From: an uncultured Erysipelotrichaceae bacterium
GTDB lineage: Bacteria > Bacillota_I > Bacilli_A > Erysipelotrichales > Erysipelotrichaceae
NCBI GenBank assembly: GCA_900319505.1
Contig: ONOV01000235.1
Coordinates: 1-7,307 of the forward strand
Reading direction: 5' to 3'
DNA length: 7,307 nt
Part shown: positions 1-5,202 of the stretch, piece by piece
Numbering within the stretch: the stretch's first letter is position 1
How the letters are laid out: each line of letters opens with the position of its first letter
Notes under the pieces: model-generated
Seen by the model: the letters and a program-made list of their open reading frames with translations, nothing else
Databases searched by the model: none
Told to the model about the DNA's origin: nothing
Position numbers and translations under genes: made by a program

Positions 1-51
1 CCATGAAAAGAGTGGTACTGCAGATTTTGAAGTCTATATTGATTGTCTGGA

Positions 52-177
52 TTAAAGTACAGAAATGCCGGAAGCACCAGTCTGCACGCGGATGACAGCA
101 GGCAGTGATATACCGCCAGGCTGACTCGCACTTACATCCAGGCTGTTACTTCGGCCGCAGCTATCACATGGTTCCAC
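52..177 (-). CDS. Possible tiny ORF (41 aa) with strong Shine-Dalgarno; unrecognised
   Basis: Reading the minus strand from a GTG codon gives 41 codons and a TAA stop. The product begins MEPCDSCGRSNSLDV and ends GASGISVL. It has two cysteines near the start, no membrane segment and no domain I recognise. The support is upstream: GGAGGTGAT (minus strand, 192 to 184) matches the anti-Shine-Dalgarno over nine bases, 6 nt before the GTG, and a promoter-like sequence lies just above it. Against it, the ORF is short, starts with GTG, and lies within inverted repeats, so the transcript may instead act as an RNA. An ATG inside the Shine-Dalgarno tail opens a different frame of only 17 codons. I do not assign a function. 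Confidence 0.22.
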   Translation of the reverse strand: MEPCDSCGRSNSLDVSASQPGGISLPAVIRVQTGASGISVL

Positions 178-186
178 GCTGTCATC
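91..186 (-). other. Nested long-range inverted repeats (possible structured RNA)
   Basis: GATGACAGC (91-99) is perfectly complementary to GCTGTCATC (178-186). Inside it GTGATA (105-110) is complementary to TATCAC (162-167). The interior also carries the direct repeat CCAGGCTG at 116-123 and 138-145. In the leftward transcript the outer pairing would cover the last three bases of the nine-base Shine-Dalgarno match and sit next to the candidate GTG start, so the structure could control translation. The pairing is seen directly; the role is inferred. Apart from this and the promoter, I see nothing else clear between 1 and 300. Confidence 0.35.
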
Positions 187-205
187 ACCTCCCTCAAGCC
201 TTCAA

Positions 206-232
206 AGTATAACATATATTGAAACCCTTCAA
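206..232 (-). promoter_or_regulatory. Promoter-like sequence, leftward
   Basis: On the minus strand TTGAAG (232 to 227) is followed after 15 bp by TATACT (211 to 206). The -10 is preceded by TG and one base, the extended -10 pattern, which can compensate for the short spacer. It points to the strong Shine-Dalgarno at 192-184 and away from the tetR-type gene. This is a pattern match only. Confidence 0.4.
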
Positions 233-302
233 TCCAGCCAATTTGTCCCTTTATAAAAGAAAATCCTTTTCAGTTTCCTTTTGATATATTTTCATGCCGA
301 AA

Positions 303-330
303 GGAAAAGAACAGGCACATCAGCCTGTTC
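303..330 (-). terminator. Intrinsic terminator of the TetR-type gene
   Basis: On the minus strand an 8-bp perfect stem (arms 330-323 and 316-309, GAACAGGC/GCCTGTTC) with a six-base loop is followed by TTTTCC. It lies 25 bp past the stop codon of the regulator gene, in the expected place and direction. Confidence 0.75.
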
Positions 331-355
331 CTGCTCTGAAGATGATATATGTCTT

Positions 356-934
356 TTACTGCCGGAAGGCATCTGAAGTCAGGATTGCTTTCAGCAGTTC
401 TTCCGCCTGATGGCGGATCTCATCTTCCTTCATCTGCCTGCTGCGGCATGTCCTGATGAAATTCCATAGGCCCCCGCACAGAAAGGAAGCCGTCTGTTCA
501 GAGGAAAAACGGGGTGAGATAGTACCGGCATAGCGTTCCATCAGACTGACAATGCCTTTGAGAATGGAGTTATAGAAATAGTAGTAAAGCCAGCTGTCTT
601 CATTCTCTTCCGCCTTCTTCAGAAAATCATACTGTCCCGCGGTACTTTCCAGAATAATATCCAGCAGATTGATATAGCCCTGGATCGGCTCATCTTCCGG
701 GTTGTTTGCCTGCTGGCGGACATCCATCTTCTTTCTGATTTCGACAATCATTTCATTGAAAATATCATCTAGCAGCTCAAACTTATCTGAATACCAGTTA
801 TAGAACGTCACGCGGGACACATGGGCCCGCCGGCATACATCCGCTACATGAATTTGTTCAAACTGTTTTTCATTCAGCTCTTCAATAAAAGAATTCTGTA
901 TTCTCTCTTTTGTCTTTGTCTCGTATACATGCAT
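356..934 (-). CDS. TetR/AcrR-family transcriptional regulator
   Basis: This is a 192-residue one-component regulator of the usual TetR size. The N-terminal helix-turn-helix is at about residues 26-50, with the typical recognition-helix pattern HVSRVTFYNWYSDK followed by F-ELLDDIF. The rest is the helical ligand/dimer domain; its shape (aromatic-rich YYYFYN near residue 118, late helix GGLWNFIRTC) resembles the Bacillota group whose C-terminus is described as the TetR_C_8-like type. The ligand cannot be read from sequence. The start ATG at 934 has a purine-rich GGGGGAAAG about 9 nt upstream. The gene is divergent from the radical SAM gene across 77 bp, the classical arrangement for a local repressor, so control of that gene and of itself is likely but inferred. 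A hairpin terminator follows the stop. No clear operator palindrome was found in the gap. Confidence 0.9.
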   Translation of the reverse strand: MHVYETKTKERIQNSFIEELNEKQFEQIHVADVCRRAHVSRVTFYNWYSDKFELLDDIFNEMIVEIRKKMDVRQQANNPEDEPIQGYINLLDIILESTAGQYDFLKKAEENEDSWLYYYFYNSILKGIVSLMERYAGTISPRFSSEQTASFLCGGLWNFIRTCRSRQMKEDEIRHQAEELLKAILTSDAFRQ

Positions 935-961
935 AAGTTTACACTTTCCCCCGTTTCGTCA

Positions 962-990
962 TTGTTCAAGAGCACGCTTCTGACTATAAA
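962..990 (+). promoter_or_regulatory. Promoter of the radical SAM gene
   Basis: TTGTTC (962-967), a 17-bp spacer and TATAAA (985-990) make a good sigma-A-type promoter. The predicted start of transcription is close to 997, just before the Shine-Dalgarno GAGG (998-1001), which lies 10 nt before the ATG at 1012. The leader would be very short. The promoter lies in the divergent gap, where a TetR-type repressor could block it. Confidence 0.55.
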
Positions 991-1011
991 TTCTTATGAG
1001 GTAAATAGGAT

Positions 1012-2418
1012 ATGCGAATCGGATTTATTACACCCGCCCCTGCCTTGAAACGCTTATGGATCTACCGGCAGGGCGGCAAACTGTACGGTCAGCCCAATTC
1101 CATTACCGGCCCATTGATTCTCGGCGGCATTCTGCACCGGGCCCATCATGAGGTACGGGTCTATGAAGAATATAATGGAAGAGTTGACTTCAGATACATA
1201 TACAGCTGTGACGCTGTGTGTATTTATACCATGACTTCCACCGCCCCAAGAGCCTATGAACTGGCGGATCTCATTCATCACAAATCACATGCCCGGGTGA
1301 TTATCGGCGGGATGCATGCAAGTGCCATGCCTCAGGAAGCAGCAGAACACGCTGACCAGGTCATTGTTGGAGAAGGCGAGAAGGTCATTCTGGATGTCAT
1401 TGAAGGCAGAAGGCCTGAAAAGATCGTCAAATGCGATCCCATCTGCAATCTTGATGAAGTTCCCTTCCCGGATTACTCGATCCTGAAAACCGAATGCAAG
1501 GCAGCCAATGTCATGACCACAAGAGGCTGTCCCTATCGGTGTACATTCTGCACCACTTCCCGCATGTTTGCGCCCTACCGCCAGCGCTCGGTTGATAATG
1601 TCATGAAAGAGCTGCGGATGTATAAGAACATGGGCTTTCAGTACATGAACTTTGAGGATGACAACTTCACCGCAGATAAGGAAAGAGCCAAAGAGATCTG
1701 CCGGCGCATGATCGGAGAAAATCTGATCTTCAAAGAAACATTCTTCTTCGGCCGGACTGATCTGGCCCGGGATGAGGAACTGCTGGATCTGCTCAAAAAG
1801 GCACATCTCACCAGAGTTCTCATCGGTATCGAATCACTGAACCAGCAGGCTTTGGATGCCATTGACAAGCATCAGAACATTGAAGATATCCGCAATGCGG
1901 CCAAAGCCTGTGCAGATCATGGCATTCGCATGATCGCTTCCATTGTCTTAGGCATCGACCAGGACGGTCCGGAAGATATCCGCCGCTCCGTTCAGTTTGC
2001 CAAAGACATCAACGCCTACCAGCTGCAGCCGGCTGTTCTGACCCCTTTCCCCGGCACCCCTGTCTATGAACAGATGCAGAAGGAAAACAGAATGATCTCT
2101 GACAGCTGGGAAAGACATGATCTGATGACCGTCACCTTCCTGCCGAAAAAGATGACGGCATGGCAGCTGCAGGAAGAGTTCTATCACGCTTCCCGTCATT
2201 TCTATGACTTCCGCTCACCAAAAACCATCGCTAAGCTCTTCGGCACGGAATACGGCTTACGGCGCTTCGGCTTTGCCATCTTCGCCCACCTCGGCCCGGA
2301 TGCCGCAGAATGGGCAGCTGATCATGTCAAATCATCCTGGTTCTACTATCTCAAGCATGAAGCACCAGATGCCCCCGAGCAGAATCATAAAGAAACTCTC
2401 AGTGCCGATGCGCCGTAA
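1012..2418 (+). CDS. Radical SAM protein with N-terminal B12-binding-type domain
   Basis: The 468-residue protein has two recognisable parts. Residues 1-140 look like the Rossmann-type B12-binding domain of class B/BchE-like radical SAM enzymes: an opening MRIGFITPAP strand, then VIIGGMHASAMPQEA (97-111) and the typical VIVGEGE (117-123). The cobalamin motif DxHxxG is absent, as in many members of this group, so true cobalamin binding is uncertain. The radical SAM core follows, with the iron-sulfur cluster ligands C173-x3-C177-x2-C180 in RGCPYRCTFC, then GIESLNQQALDAIDK near 273 and the TPFPGTPVYEQM element near 345. The C-terminal ~90 residues are helical and aromatic-rich. Members perform methylations, cyclisations or rearrangements; the substrate here is unknown. 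The gene is divergent from a TetR-type regulator and overlaps the converging transporter gene by 20 bp at its end. Confidence 0.88.
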   Translation: MRIGFITPAPALKRLWIYRQGGKLYGQPNSITGPLILGGILHRAHHEVRVYEEYNGRVDFRYIYSCDAVCIYTMTSTAPRAYELADLIHHKSHARVIIGGMHASAMPQEAAEHADQVIVGEGEKVILDVIEGRRPEKIVKCDPICNLDEVPFPDYSILKTECKAANVMTTRGCPYRCTFCTTSRMFAPYRQRSVDNVMKELRMYKNMGFQYMNFEDDNFTADKERAKEICRRMIGENLIFKETFFFGRTDLARDEELLDLLKKAHLTRVLIGIESLNQQALDAIDKHQNIEDIRNAAKACADHGIRMIASIVLGIDQDGPEDIRRSVQFAKDINAYQLQPAVLTPFPGTPVYEQMQKENRMISDSWERHDLMTVTFLPKKMTAWQLQEEFYHASRHFYDFRSPKTIAKLFGTEYGLRRFGFAIFAHLGPDAAEWAADHVKSSWFYYLKHEAPDAPEQNHKETLSADAP

Positions 2419-2908
2419 CATCGAGTGCTTTATATAAAGGACGATACAGAAACAGCGTCACCAAAAAATTGGAAATGCCGTGGATAATGTCTGTAGAAAG
2501 ACCGGCAAGCCACCAGGCCAGGGCACCGCTTCTGCCTCCATAGAACAGAAATGTAACGGGCAGACATAATGTCCCGAAAAACAGTCCGAACATACCGGCC
2601 AGAACCGCCTGTCCAACAGTGTTCTGACCTTTTATTTTCCAGGCCAGAAAAACAAGCAGCGGCCAGATATACAGATATTCTATCACCCAGCTGTCAAATC
2701 CGTAGATCAGACAGTCAATGCCGGTCATCAGAAAAACAGCAGTCAGCCCTGTCTGCTATCCCAGAACCTGTGTGTAAAGGATCACAAGAAGCGTAACCGC
2801 TTCAACACCGGGAATCGCAGCCAGGGCTGTTTTTACTGCTTCAAGAAGTGCTGTCAGACACGCTGTCAACACGATCTGATAGACTGTCGTTCTATTGGGC
2901 TGTTTCAT
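2399..2908 (-). pseudogene. ECF transporter S component, interrupted by in-frame TAG
   Basis: From ATG at 2908 the frame reads MKQPNRTTVYQIVLTACLTA... through 50 codons, meets TAG at 2758-2756 (codon 51), and then continues in the same frame for 118 more codons to TGA at 2399. The joined product (169 codons) looks like one hydrophobic membrane protein with about five or six membrane segments, of the substrate-binding (S) subunit type of energy-coupling factor vitamin transporters; features include LPVTFLFYG and TDIIHGISNFLVTLFLYRPLY. The TAG follows VLG where tryptophan (TGG) would fit, one base away. An in-frame TGA two codons before the ATG fixes the start. The start overlaps the end of the DUF4430 gene by 17 nt, suggesting translational coupling; no good Shine-Dalgarno is visible. 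An internal ATG at 2728 could restart a 109-residue piece lacking the first membrane segments. TAG ends the neighbouring genes normally, so routine suppression is unlikely. Confidence 0.72.
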
Positions 2909-3335
2909 ATTTCAGGGTAAAAGAATCCCCATCGCTGACCGGCTGTTCACTGATGCCATACTGTCCATAGTCCCCATTGACATAAATGGCCCAGTACGCC
3001 TGATCTTTGTCATAGTCCGCTTCTTCGCCATTGACGGTGGTGACATAAAGCCCTGCATCACTCTTTTCTGCTTCATAGCTGAAATCATCTTTTTTGCTTA
3101 ATTCATCCATGAAGTCTGAAAGATATGCCGCATCCGTCTTTTCCTCATAGTCTTTCTTTTCTCCCTCACTGTCTACCACTTCCAGCGTCACATCCTTGGC
3201 GCCTTCAGAAGTCTTCGGCTGGTTTGCATGATGAATGCCCGCAAACAGACAGATCACCAGTACAAAGACAAGCACCCATGGCCAGACCTTCTTCCTTTTC
3301 TTTCCTTCCTCAACATTTTCCTTCTTTTCACTCAT
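2892..3335 (-). CDS. Membrane-anchored DUF4430 (transcobalamin C-terminal-like) protein
   Basis: The 147-residue protein has a charged, lysine-rich cytoplasmic tail (1-16), one membrane segment (about 17-36, VWPWVLVFVLVICLFAGI) and an acidic extracellular domain. That domain matches the DUF4430/transcobalamin-like C-terminal fold: a TLEVVDSEGE strand, the AYLSDFMDEL helix, then YWAIYVNGDYGQYGI (113-127) and a closing DGDSFTLKYE strand. A cysteine lies in the membrane segment (LVIC), but the residue before it is not small, so this is not a clean lipobox. Such proteins often accompany ECF transporter S components and are presumed surface ligand-binding partners; that role is inferred. The start is supported by AGGAGGG (3350-3344) 8 nt upstream. 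It overlaps the S component downstream. Only 73 bp separate it from the insertion sequence, and no clear promoter is visible there. Confidence 0.82.
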   Translation of the reverse strand: MSEKKENVEEGKKRKKVWPWVLVFVLVICLFAGIHHANQPKTSEGAKDVTLEVVDSEGEKKDYEEKTDAAYLSDFMDELSKKDDFSYEAEKSDAGLYVTTVNGEEADYDKDQAYWAIYVNGDYGQYGISEQPVSDGDSFTLKYETAQ

Positions 3336-3404
3336 AAAAAAATCCCTCCTGCATCACATTATTGCGGCTTGTGATTCTCACCGCCATGACACAAAAGGAA
3401 TTGT

Positions 3405-3408
3405 GTTA
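3405..3408. repeat. Target site duplication GTTA, left copy
   Basis: GTTA directly precedes the left terminal repeat and is repeated at 5197-5200 after the right one. Removing the element plus one copy restores TTGTGTTAACCTAC across the junction. Four bases can match by chance, but the position exactly at both repeat ends supports it. Confidence 0.65.
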
Positions 3409-3429
3409 ACGAGGCTGCTGATAAAGTGA
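3409..3429 (+). repeat. Left terminal inverted repeat of the IS
   Basis: ACGAGGCTGCTGATAAAGTGA matches the reverse complement of the right end (5176-5196) at 19 of 21 positions. The first 13 bases are identical. Confidence 0.85.
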
Positions 3430-3460
3430 GCCTCTGAAGTCGGCTTTCCGGTTGATAAAG

Positions 3461-3491
3461 CCCAATTGGACTGATTCCAATTGGGGTTTTT
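3461..3491 (+). terminator. Inward-facing terminator near the left IS end
   Basis: CCCAATTGGA (3461-3470), loop CTGAT, then TCCAATTGGG (3476-3485) form a perfect 10-bp stem followed by GTTTTT. The T run is on the plus strand, so it stops rightward transcription entering the IS, which would be antisense to the transposase. On the minus strand the stem is followed only by CTTTATC, so it would be a weak terminator for the transposase message, whose stop codon lies 36 bp away. Confidence 0.75.
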
Positions 3492-3526
3492 CGATATTTG
3501 CCATAAAAATGCAGAATAAGAGCCTG

Positions 3527-5014
3527 TTACTGCTGGTTATTATTGCCTTTTTCCAGCGTTTCGATTCGTTTAAGGTTCACCAAAAACAACGATACCGCTG
3601 CCTGTATCGTCATGCCTAGCATTCCACATCCATGTGCCTTGCCGTAGTCCAATGTATTCTTCAGCTCTGCGTTCTTGGCTTCGATCTTGTATCGCTCCGC
3701 ATAGAGGTTTTTGAATTCATCTGTTTTCATGTAATCCATCTGTGCGGTATGTATATCCGATTTGATTTTTACCGAGTATGTTTTGGTTTTCGCTCCTTCT
3801 TTGTAACAGCCCTCACGCATCGGACAGGATTTGCATATCTCAACATTGAAGAAGTATGTTTCCACCAATGTGTTAACGCCATTCTTGTCTTTCTGTGTTC
3901 CACCTTTTCTCTTGTTCTTCGCCATCTGGCCTGCGGGACATACGTACATGCCGGCATCCTTATTGAAATCCCATTCTTTTTTTCTATTGCCATGAGTCAC
4001 TGATTCACTCAGTTTCGAAACAAGCTTGAATCCCTTATCTTTTGACAAATCAATATTGTCTTTTTCGGAATAAGCACCGTCACCGATCAGCGCATCAACC
4101 TTAACGCCATTCTTTTCTGTTTCCTCAACAAGCTCAGCCGTCTGTTTTCCATCGTGCTTCTCACCTGTCGTCACCGTTGCCGCTACAACGACTCTGTCCG
4201 GCGTCATGGCAATGTGTGTTTTATATCCGAAGAATGAGGTATCGGCTGTTTTATGTCCAACCTTCGCATCTGGATCCTTTGAAAATTCCAGATGATCTTT
4301 TGTGTCCTCAACGCCTTCCTTCAGGTAGTCAAGCCGTTCCTGTATATCCCTGCAGTTTTTGAATCTTTCATCCGAAGCAATCAGATCCAGAAGCTCTTTG
4401 CAGTATTCAACTTCATCTTCGATCAGTCCGCTGCTTTCCTTTTTCTTCGGCATCTTATCATGCATATCCGGATCGACGGAATATACAGATTTCCGTAATT
4501 CCTTAGCACGCTTTATCAGTTCCTCACGGGGTGAAATATGCTGGAAGAGGGCATTGGTATGCGTGGAATCAACGATAATCTTTTCATGATCGTGGATGAC
4601 ACCTTTTTCCTTACCGATCTCAACTGTTTTGCTAATCAGAATGTCAAGCAGATCGGTATCCTTCAGCCGTATGCGGCGGAACTTGGTCAGAAGACTTGGA
4701 TCAATGAATTCCGTCTCCTCCGGGGAATAGCCAAGGAAGAACTTCATTTCCATATCATAGCGGACTCTTTTAATCAGATCCCTGTCACTCAGTTTAAAAG
4801 CGGTTTTCAAAAGAAGAAATTTGAAAAGCAGTTCTGGTTCAACAGCAGTTCTGCCCACACAGTCACTGTACTTACTCTTTACTTCATCGCGGACGAAAGA
4901 GAAATCGACATTCTCCTTCAATCGCCGCCAGAAATTATCTTGAGAGATGAGAATATCATAAAGGGCTGAATAACCACCAAGGTCAAGGGAAGGAGTCTCC
5001 ACTGTCTTAAGCAT
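3527..5014 (-). CDS. IS1182-family DDE transposase
   Basis: The 495-residue transposase cuts and rejoins the element's ends. The N-terminal ~120 residues are the helical DNA-binding domain of the DUF772 type (KFLLLKTAFKLSDRDLIKRV, then FLGYSPEETEFIDPSLLTKFR). Catalytic residues can be placed at D149 (IIVDSTHTN), D312 (LIGDGAYSE) and E445. E445 lies in the signature Y438-x2-R441-x3-E445-x6-K452 shared by IS4/IS5/IS1182-type enzymes. Cysteines C359, C394, C397 and C403 form the zinc-ribbon-like insert common in this family. Nothing is missing or shifted, so the enzyme should be functional. The start ATG at 5014 has TGAGGT 7 nt upstream, below a TATAAT box. It is the only gene in the element. 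Confidence 0.95.
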   Translation of the reverse strand: MLKTVETPSLDLGGYSALYDILISQDNFWRRLKENVDFSFVRDEVKSKYSDCVGRTAVEPELLFKFLLLKTAFKLSDRDLIKRVRYDMEMKFFLGYSPEETEFIDPSLLTKFRRIRLKDTDLLDILISKTVEIGKEKGVIHDHEKIIVDSTHTNALFQHISPREELIKRAKELRKSVYSVDPDMHDKMPKKKESSGLIEDEVEYCKELLDLIASDERFKNCRDIQERLDYLKEGVEDTKDHLEFSKDPDAKVGHKTADTSFFGYKTHIAMTPDRVVVAATVTTGEKHDGKQTAELVEETEKNGVKVDALIGDGAYSEKDNIDLSKDKGFKLVSKLSESVTHGNRKKEWDFNKDAGMYVCPAGQMAKNKRKGGTQKDKNGVNTLVETYFFNVEICKSCPMREGCYKEGAKTKTYSVKIKSDIHTAQMDYMKTDEFKNLYAERYKIEAKNAELKNTLDYGKAHGCGMLGMTIQAAVSLFLVNLKRIETLEKGNNNQQ

Positions 5015-5038
5015 AGTAATACCTCAATTCGCACATAT

Positions 5039-5066
5039 ATTATATAACATGCATGTATTACAATAG
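5039..5066 (-). promoter_or_regulatory. Transposase promoter
   Basis: A perfect TATAAT lies at 5044-5039 on the minus strand, with a weak -35 (CTATTG, 5066-5061) 16 bp upstream. The predicted leader before the ATG at 5014 is short, about 18 nt. It lies just inside the right-hand terminator, so the transposase is driven by its own promoter and not by the neighbouring operon. Confidence 0.55.
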
Positions 5067-5075
5067 TTTGCTGGC

Positions 5076-5119
5076 AAAAAAAGTGCATAACAATCGTTTT
5101 TTCAGATTGCTATGCACTT
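5076..5119 (-). terminator. Strong inward-facing terminator near the right IS end
   Basis: Leftward transcripts form a 15-bp stem (arms 5119-5105 and 5095-5081; AAGTGCATAGCAATC pairs with GATTGTTATGCACTT) with a nine-base loop, followed by a run of T. The one non-Watson-Crick position is a G-U pair on the minus-strand RNA but an A-C mismatch on the plus strand, which confirms the direction. It stops transcripts from the symporter/alsD operon before they reach the transposase and, further on, the DUF4430 gene. It may now serve as the terminator of that operon. Confidence 0.82.
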
Positions 5120-5144
5120 CAGATCCTGATTGAAAGCGCCTAAA

Positions 5145-5168
5145 CATGAAACTGCTGATCAGTTTATG
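5145..5168. repeat. Subterminal palindrome in the right IS end
   Basis: AAACTG (5149-5154), CTGAT, CAGTTT (5160-5165) form a short hairpin, extendable by three pairs (CAT at 5145-5147 with ATG at 5166-5168) past a bulged G. It lies between the terminal repeat and the terminator. Its loop bases are the same CTGAT as in the left terminator. There is no T run, so it is not a terminator; a transposase-binding role is possible but unsupported. Confidence 0.35.
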
Positions 5169-5175
5169 AATACCT

Positions 5176-5196
5176 TTACTTTTTCAGCAGCCTCGT
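5176..5196 (-). repeat. Right terminal inverted repeat of the IS
   Basis: Read inward on the minus strand it begins ACGAGGCTGCTGA and matches the left end (3409-3429) at 19 of 21 positions. It ends 6 bp from the alsD stop codon. Confidence 0.85.
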
Positions 5197-5200
5197 GTTA
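5197..5200. repeat. Target site duplication GTTA, right copy
   Basis: GTTA directly follows the right terminal repeat and matches 3405-3408. Here it is part of the palindrome GTTAAC that follows the alsD stop codon. Confidence 0.65.
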
Positions 5201-5202
5201 AC

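Larger units (their letters stand above)
3409..5196 (-). mobile_element. Complete IS1182-family insertion sequence (1788 bp)
   Basis: The element is bounded by terminal inverted repeats that begin ACGAGGCTGCTGA at each end and is flanked by GTTA on both sides, an apparent 4-bp target duplication. It carries one intact DDE transposase on the minus strand. A hairpin with a T run lies near each end, each directed into the element. Length, gene layout and transposase type fit the IS1182 family. It sits between alsD and the DUF4430 gene, starting 6 bp after the alsD stop codon. Near-identical ends and an intact gene suggest recent insertion and possible activity. Confidence 0.9.

Noticed and set aside
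274..307. TTTCCTTT/AAAGGAAA inverted repeat near the regulator terminator
   Set aside because: It is A/T-rich, with an 18-base loop, and overlaps the T tract of the better hairpin at 303-330; probably chance.
935..1011. TetR operator palindrome in the divergent gap
   Set aside because: Only weak, short inverted repeats (such as AAGT-TTAC-ACTT at 935-946) are present; none is long or symmetric enough to call.
821..1048. 75-codon plus-strand frame across the divergent promoter gap
   Set aside because: It overlaps the start of the TetR-type gene, the promoter and the start of the radical SAM gene; it has no ribosome site and no family resemblance. It is a shadow frame.
1285..1806. 173-codon minus-strand frame inside the radical SAM gene
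   Set aside because: It is antisense to a clearly conserved gene, shows no domain and its composition follows from the opposite strand.
3336..3408. Cobalamin or other vitamin riboswitch upstream of the DUF4430 gene
   Set aside because: The remaining host leader is only 73 bp and shows no B12-box-like sequence or large structure. Any older leader element would have to fit in the short gap before alsD.
4538..4969. 143-codon plus-strand frame inside the transposase gene
   Set aside because: It lies opposite the conserved DUF772-type region of the transposase and has no recognisable features; antisense shadow.
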